Shown here piece by piece: positions 57,436 to 64,000 of a stretch of 64,000 nt of DNA. The stretch is from Fremontodendron californicum (taxonomy: Eukaryota > Streptophyta > Magnoliopsida > Malvales > Malvaceae). The position numbers and the translations under genes are program-made. The DNA is taken from contig JAULJL010000015.1 of the NCBI GenBank assembly GCA_030761205.1, positions 14,079,501 through 14,143,500 of the forward strand, in the 5' to 3' direction. The number at the start of each line of letters is the position of its first letter. Positions within the stretch are counted from its first letter, which is position 1. The notes under the pieces are model-generated. The model had not been told where the DNA came from. It worked only from the letters and a program-made list of their open reading frames with translations, and searched no databases.

Positions 57436-58610
57436 CTAGAAAAAGACCCGTGCTACGCTGCGGGTGAAACGATTTGTTTTCTATTTTTGTAATAGTAATG
57501 ACAACAATGTTATGAACATATAAATTAATAACGTATAAAATTAATTATTAACATGAAATTTTTTATATAAATTTATAATATTTTAGGAAACAGAAAAAAT
57601 AACACGAACAGGTTATGAAAACACAATTTTTCTTTAAATTGAATCACTCTGACAAATTATGCAAAATATGTCATGAATTGAAACACGATACGAACACACA
57701 ATTTTTTTTTAAAAAATTAAATCACAATGACAAAATATGTAAAATATGAGATGATTGAGACACGACATAAACATAACATAGAAAAATAATTAAAACACAA
57801 CACAGAAAATAACATGAACACGACACAAATACACAAACGTGTAAAAATTTATATAAATTTATAATACTTTATATAAATTATTAACGTGTAAAAATTTATA
57901 TAAATTTTAATACTTTAAAAACAAAAAAAAAAAAAAAATTTACTTGAACACAAACACAAATTTTTCTCTAAAGTGAATAAGTATGACAAATTATGTAACA
58001 TATGTCATGAATTGAGACATGACATGAACACAACATAGGAAAATTAATTAAAACACAGCACGAAAAATAACATGAACACGACATGGTACACGAACGTGTG
58101 AAAATATACATAAAACAAATTATTAACGTGTAAACATTTATATAAATTTATAATACTTTGAAAAGAAAAAAAAATACGAACACGTTACGAACAAAATTTT
58201 TTCATGAAATTGAATAACCATAATAAAGTATGCAAAATATGTCATAAATTGAGACACGAGACGAACGAACAAAATTTTCTCTAAATTTAATCACATTGAC
58301 AAATTGTGTAAAATATGAGATGAATTAAGACACGACACGAAGACAAAATTGAAAAAATAATTAAAACACAACATGAAAAATAACATGAACACGACACGGA
58401 TATATGACGTGTAAAAATATACATAAAATAAATTATTAACGTGTAAAAAATTATATAAATTTATAATATTTAAAAAAAAAAAGAACACGAACACAACATA
58501 GGAAAAATTATTAAAACACAACACTAAAAATAACACAACCACGATATGGATACACGAACGTTTAAAAATATAGATAAAATAAATTATTAACGTGTAAAAA
58601 TTTATATAAA
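57436..58610 (-). mobile_element. Helitron 3' end (minus strand) with CACGAACACGA-repeat body
   Basis: Read on the minus strand, ...CCCGCAGCGTAGCACGGG, then TCTTTTTCTAG and T, gives a hairpin plus CTAG terminus (CTAG at 57439-57436). The plus-strand continuation contains at least four copies of AACGTGTAAAAATTTATATA with intervening AACACGACACGAA words. The 5' end was not found; the body may end where GST-type repeats resume (about 58621). Confidence 0.55.
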
Positions 58611-58621
58611 TTTATAATACT

Positions 58622-58961
58622 TTAGAAAATTTTTATATTTAATATATTATTGTTATTGAATTCAAAAAAATTGCATGGAACGGATTTTACAGATAGGTTC
58701 GCTTAACCAGTACCTATAGACACTGGTTAAGGATTATTTATTTACCATTTCAAGAATTTTTTTTGCATTTAATACATTACTTTTATTGAATTAAAAAAGA
58801 AGAAGAAGTAATGCATTAATTGTACTTTTCTTTCTATATATAGCACCTTAACCAGTGCTTATAGGCACTGGTTAACATTTCCCTTTACATATTTAAACAA
58901 AGAAAGAATGGTATAAAACTGTTAATCCATGTCAGAATATATCTTTTTCATTCAAATCATG
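58622..58961. repeat. Third fragment of the GST upstream repeat region
   Basis: It matches 16905-17240 of copy A (TTGAATTC..., ACCTATAGACACTGGTTAAGG, the AACCAGTGC hairpin, AAAGAATGGTATAAAACTG). It is cut at TCATG by a chromovirus LTR. Confidence 0.85.
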
Positions 58962-60940
58962 TGTGACACCCTGTTCGGATAATCTACCTAAAATCCGACA
59001 GAGTTTCCTTTCTATCTTAACTATAACCATCTTGCAAATGATATTCAGTTTATATCCTCAGCAAGCAATATTTCTCAATACAGTTTATCACATTTATACA
59101 TATATATTCAAATATTATCCATGATCAATCTATATTCAAGTCAATACATATTGGTTCATTATCTTATAACTTAAAATATATACAATTTATCTAAAAGTAA
59201 ACCTATCTCAAAAAGGTTTACTAGATAAAAGACATCAAAAGAAACAAGACTTCTAGAGAGGTTTATGTGCGATGCCCACCACGTCAAAACACTATTAGAA
59301 GCGGAGAGTAGAGAAAGGTAGCAATCCCGACACCTAACTATAACCTGAAAATGAGAAACATGAAAAGGTGAGATATATGAATATCTCAGTGAGTAGACAA
59401 CTTTTAAAACATTTGAAAACTATGACGATAACTTTTAAAACATAATAAACGTTTCCAAAATAAATAATAGTAAAAGTATAATAAATAATTCGAAGATATA
59501 GCGAAGTTTTCAAATGTATAGCAGTATTATAATAACAAATCAATAAATAAAATCAGTATAGTAAATCAAGTTTCGTATAATTGGGCTCCAACTTACTGTA
59601 ATGCATAAAATTTATCCATACATCCATGTAATAACCAGGTAATATCCATTTAGGCATACTAGTAGCCGGCTCCAAAGGCCAATATCACCATAAGATGCCC
59701 CAAAGGCATATGTGCCGCTATGATGTTCCCCCAAAAGGCTAATATAACGAGATATGGACTCTGGAAGTGGCTCCCACCACAAAGGCGTAGCACGCAGCTC
59801 CAATACCCCAGTCTATTATCATTGAATTGGGACTCTGGAGGTCGCTCCCACCACAAAGGCGTAACACGCAGCTCCCGTATTTCGATCAAGGGTATAATAT
59901 CATACATTAAGCCAGGTGGAGCCAAAACCATGTATGTCAAAATCTATGTATAATCATATTTTATAAATCATCCAACTTGCTCGATATAATATTTCTTGAA
60001 ATACATGCACATTAATAACAAAATCAGTTCATATGTTTATATATCGCATATTTCTTTAATACGTAAAATAAATATCATGCTAAATAAATTATAATTATAA
60101 TTAAAGAAACTCTAGATAACTATAGTTATAGTCTACTCACAGTTCTTGAGATGATCTCCCTATACGCCTCGGCATGTAACCTCGTGATCCTCAAGTGACG
60201 TTGGATCTACGTGGCCTTGAGATTAACGATAATTGGTATTTATACATACTCAAAGCATTATGCAATTATGAATGCAACTTAAGTCCCATTAATCTACCCC
60301 AAAGTCAATACTAATTTCTCATACTCAAAACAACATATCCTTAATTTTAATATCACTTCCATAATCATTTTCTCCATAATTCAACTCCATATTCATGTCT
60401 TTATCAAATTCCTTCCTAGTACTCCATGCCTTAGAGATTTCCATAATACATAATCATCATTTAGTACTATATTTCTCTTAAGCAATGAATTCCTTACTAT
60501 CAAACTAGATTAGAAAAATTATAACTTGAGTTTGGTAAGGAATTTGTAGTGATTCCAATGGTTTTATCTAAGCCAATAAGTCTACTTTATGAAGAAAATA
60601 ACTAACTTAGACAATTAAAATAAAATCTTGATCAAGTTTGATAAATCCCGAAACTATGCCAAAACAGGACAGCCAACTTCACCGAATTTTATCTTTTAAC
60701 TGCTTATCGGTTTTGGGTGATTCAAAAACCTGAAATTCTCGAATTGAAGTCTAATTTCTAGGAAAAATATATAAAAAAAAAATACAAACCTAACTGTGAC
60801 GAACCCAGAAAATCAGAACATAAGGCATGGTCAATTCCCATGTTTTGCTTTTTCTTCCCATTTTCTTGTTCATGCTTTCAAATCCTTTTAATTCTTACTA
60901 AAGGAAAGTAAAACTCATACTTAATAGATGAAACTTGATG
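58962..60940 (-). repeat. Chromovirus LTR, minus strand, interrupted
   Basis: It is the reverse complement of the 20988/27776 LTR family, ending (minus strand) CAGGGTGTCACA at 58962. It keeps the CTTTGTGGTGGGAGCC-type internal repeats near 59770-59860. Flank TCATG (58957-58961) would be the target duplication. An Athila-like LTR interrupts it at 60941. It is the 3' LTR of a minus-strand element, or a solo LTR, continuing off the window. Confidence 0.85.
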
Positions 60941-62438
60941 GAGACTCAATTAAGAGTTATAAACCCAAGTGCAGGTTATGTTCAAGTAATAAATTCTCGG
61001 GTGTCCGAGGTCGAACCACAGGGAAGCGTATTAGTAACTATAAGTTTATAAATATATAAGAAAAAGAAAGTAAACAAGATATTAGGGAATCAACAACAAA
61101 ACAAAATAAACAAGATATTAGAGAACAAAATAAATAAAATAACATAAAAGAAATTAAACAAAATATAAAAAACAATAAGAAAAGATGTTGAGGTTAGAGA
61201 ATCCACTCTTGGTGTTATGCTAAGATTAATCTTGTTTTATTACACAATTGAAATTCACACATAAGGGAGATTCCAATCGGAAGGTTTAGCAATTCAGTCC
61301 AAATTGTCCAACGTCCATAGCACATGATATTATGTTCATTTGGTGTCCTCAAAACTCACAAAAAGAGTCCAAGCATTCCTTATGCCAAGGTATATATCTA
61401 CAACAAATCAAGGTTATGAAACCAAGCATTTACTGTGCCATTTTCATTGTCAATAATGAATCAAGATCCCTACTTTGCAAGTATGATTTTAAACCAAAAG
61501 AAAATATTATCTATACTAGTGTTTATAAATGATGATTCATTTTAGCTCATGTTTAAGAGACTAACCTTAGCATTTACCAAAAGCTTCACCTCATCACCTC
61601 AACAATATGATTAGCAACACATACTAGATATGAATAAAATGAAAAGAAAAGTAAGAAGCATAAGTAAATAAAGGAAAAGAAAACTAGAGAAAGGAAAGAA
61701 GAAGAAAACTTAGAGAATTTTATTACAATGGCTAATATCCTACCAATGTACAATAATACTCATCCAAGGCCCTCTATTTATACACATTTTGGAGAGCTAA
61801 ATGACAAGAGACAAGCTTTATAAATTTCAAAGGTAGGTATAATAGGTGGGTGCATTTTTCTAACAATTTTTGTCATATTGTATGACAATTCTGATCATCC
61901 AGCTTGATGGTTGATTGTGTCAATGTTGGAGGCTTGATCGGATCAAATGGTCTTCTAGAAAAATATTCCCCTATCCGTTACTGATCCATAGCCGTTGGAA
62001 TCAGATCATTTGCTCATGTGGATCAGAAGATATGGTCAAAATACCAAAACGGGTCAGCACAGACGTCATTGCACATCAGCCAACTTGATGGTTGATTTCG
62101 CTAGGGAAAACGACTCCGTTTCAAGAAGTGTAAAACATGAAAAAGATAGATATGCCTCTTAACTGTGCACTGTAAAGATTTCAGCCTTAATGCTTCAGTG
62201 AAACTCCAGATATAGCTGATACGGCAAAAGGTGTCGGAACTGGAACTGAATTGGATTTGCCCTTAATTCTTGAATTAACCTAGTAATCTGAAATCACTCA
62301 AAGAAACTCGTGTAAAACACAAAATTACATAAAAACATAAAAGATCATAAACACAATTAGACTAAGCAATAATAACTCGTATTTGACACAAAACAATAAT
62401 AAAACATAACTAAAAACTATATAATTATACGAGTTATC
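60941..62438 (-). repeat. Athila-like 3' LTR, minus strand
   Basis: It is the reverse complement of the 29361/38214 LTR family: TGATGGAGACTCAATTAAGA at the left and CGAGTTATCA at the right. The TATAAATA counterpart is at 61782-61775. It is clearly diverged from the 29361 element at many sites, so it is an older, independent copy. Confidence 0.88.
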
Positions 62439-64000
62439 ACACCCCCCACACTTAGATTGTTGCTAGTCCCTAGCAACGACTCAATCCTAGAAAAAATAAA
62501 CAGGAAACAAGTTAAAGGGATCTCAAACAAACAAGCAAGATCAAGCGTAAGAATTGGCAAGGCATCTAATTAAGTATCATTGGCATATTAAGCTCGAGTA
62601 AAGGGTCAATGAGATTAAAATTGAAGGCATTACCGTACGATTGAGGAACTTCCTTCTTGGCGAGACTTTAGCTAGCCATGGAGGACTAGGAAAACTATAG
62701 CTTCATAAGTACACATGCTAAGATTCTTGTCACCGCAGTTCACAAGTGAACTTGACAAATCTGATCGGTACAGAGATGAATCTGAGGCTTATGGACAAGT
62801 GAGGGGTGGAATGTTCAAACATAATCTGAGGTTTATCACAAGTTAGGCTCAAGAAATATAATAATAATGTGATCAATCCTTTCAAAATATTTCCATTCTC
62901 ACTCATCCTTAGTCCTATGTTCAACATAAATATTTTGAAAAGAAAACAAAAAGCAAGAAAAGACTCGATCCAAAGAAAATAGAAAAGTAAAAACCTCTCT
63001 ATAATGAAGAACCTCGAATCTTGAATTCTGATTTTTTTTAAGCACAAGTGATTTTCTTTTGATTTGTGCCCTCATTGGGACATCTTTTATGCACAATCAC
63101 ATCTATTCATAATCATCATTCTTGTTTTTTTTTTTTTTTTTTTTTTTTCTTTCAGAAATCACATTGGATTCCATACTTTCTTTTTCTTTCTTTTCATTCA
63201 ATTGATCAAACAAGACAGATTTTCATCAACTCTTTTTTCAGCATCTTTTTCTCAACTCATCACAACATTGTTTTGGCATCAATAAGTTCGAAGTTCACGA
63301 CTCTAAAAACAGTCACTCATTCTAACTACCCTCTTTTGCATTATTCCCATTTTTTCAGATTTCAAAAGATAACAAAATAAACAAGAAGGAAACACACAAT
63401 CTCAAACCCAATGATCACAAATATTATCATAAAAGTATAAAGAGGGAATGGGGGTCGGAATCGTATCCGTTCACTTTGGCATAATTTCTAGAGTTCATAT
63501 CTAGGGATCCAACCCGAAGGTTTACAACCTATGGGCTCCTAATGTAAGGGGGGCAAAGATAAGGGGCTTTCTGGATAGTGACTTTGTTCTAAGATCAGAT
63601 CATGTATAGATGCAAGCATCTATGTGATGACTTAAATCTGCATGTGGAATGAAGAGAAAAAGTAAACTTACTATGTCTTCCCAGTTTTCCGTGGCTTTCC
63701 AAAGGTTCACCATGAATTCACATTCCAACAAAAATCGAATCGATCTGCTAAAAACAATCTCAAAGACATTTGATCGTCAAAAATATTCAATTTTCAGAAA
63801 ACCAAATTGAAAATAACCTAGATAACTTAATCAAAGCCTTTGTAACTCTATTGCTTTATCCACATGCTTGCCAAGATTATACTAATACTAAAAAAAATAC
63901 ATACACGAAAGTAGTAAAACATATGCAGATAATAAACGGACCAGATAATGTTTTTTTTTTTTTTTTGAAAAGATTAAATCAAACTGACAAGGTATGTCTC
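62439..64000 (-). mobile_element. Athila-like element internal region, minus strand, cut by window edge
   Basis: Immediately inside the LTR is the polypurine tract (CACCCCCCACACTTAGATTG, complement of AAGTGTGGGG). Then comes non-coding DNA corresponding to 36351-38213 of the other element; the last bases match the segment just after pol there (CATACCTTGTCAGTTTG, minus strand). The short ORFs here are not genes. Confidence 0.8.

Noticed and set aside
63064..63380. Phe-rich ORFs near the right edge
   Set aside because: These are translations of a long T run in the non-coding region of the Athila-like element.

Overview
This window is plant nuclear DNA, from a eudicot judging by gene types. It is AT-rich, its genes have GT-AG introns, and it carries a phi-class glutathione S-transferase (GSTF), Mutator-like elements (MULEs), Athila-like and chromovirus-like Gypsy retrotransposons, Helitron ends, a hAT relic and a tRNA-derived SINE. 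I cannot name the species. Only one ordinary host gene looks intact: the GSTF gene at 54962-55920 (minus). A broken second copy lies at 1-348. The shared 3'-to-upstream sequence runs over 1-448 plus 16205-17643 in copy A and over 55317-57193 in copy B. A third fragment of the upstream region at 58622-58961 suggests a longer GST array reaching past the right edge.

Region by region. Copy A's promoter is split by a 15,756-bp MULE (449-16204) with 32-bp imperfect terminal inverted repeats and a 9-bp target duplication; copy B supplies the empty site. This MULE carries (i) a ~3.5-kb array of an 88-bp repeat just inside its left end, (ii) an apparently intact FAR1/MuDR-type transposase of 789 aa (4928-7489, plus), and (iii) a convergent 16-exon gene (13468-9354, minus) that I assembled exon by exon. 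It predicts an ~808-aa protein with an HMG-box-like N-terminus, a plant ULP-associated domain, a coiled coil and a C-terminal Ulp1/C48 cysteine protease with His-Asp-Gln-Cys all present. This is the most interesting object in the window.

From 19522 to 43900 lies a second TIR element (~4.8 kb before later insertions). It has hairpin-rich ends, the zinc-knuckle end of a transposase, and a decayed plant mobile domain (PMD) gene. A Tekay/Del-like chromovirus (20988-40531) inserted exactly inside the zinc-knuckle codons. An almost intact Athila-like element (29361-39721) then inserted in that chromovirus's 3' LTR. The flank beyond 43909 holds three exons of a NPSN-type SNARE gene fragment.

49330-53511 contains Helitron termini, a Helitron candidate, and inside it a hAT relic with the transposase dimerisation segment. 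A SINE with a 17-bp target duplication sits at 54369-54497, next to the GST gene. The right edge repeats the nested pattern on the minus strand: a chromovirus LTR (from 58962) interrupted by an Athila-like LTR (60941-62438) whose internal region leaves the window.

Relative order inferred from nesting: GST duplication; then the MULEs and Helitrons; then chromovirus; then Athila-like element (its LTRs differ at about four substitutions in 1.5 kb, so it is very young). All gene models are read by eye from splice signals and reading frames; no alignment was run.
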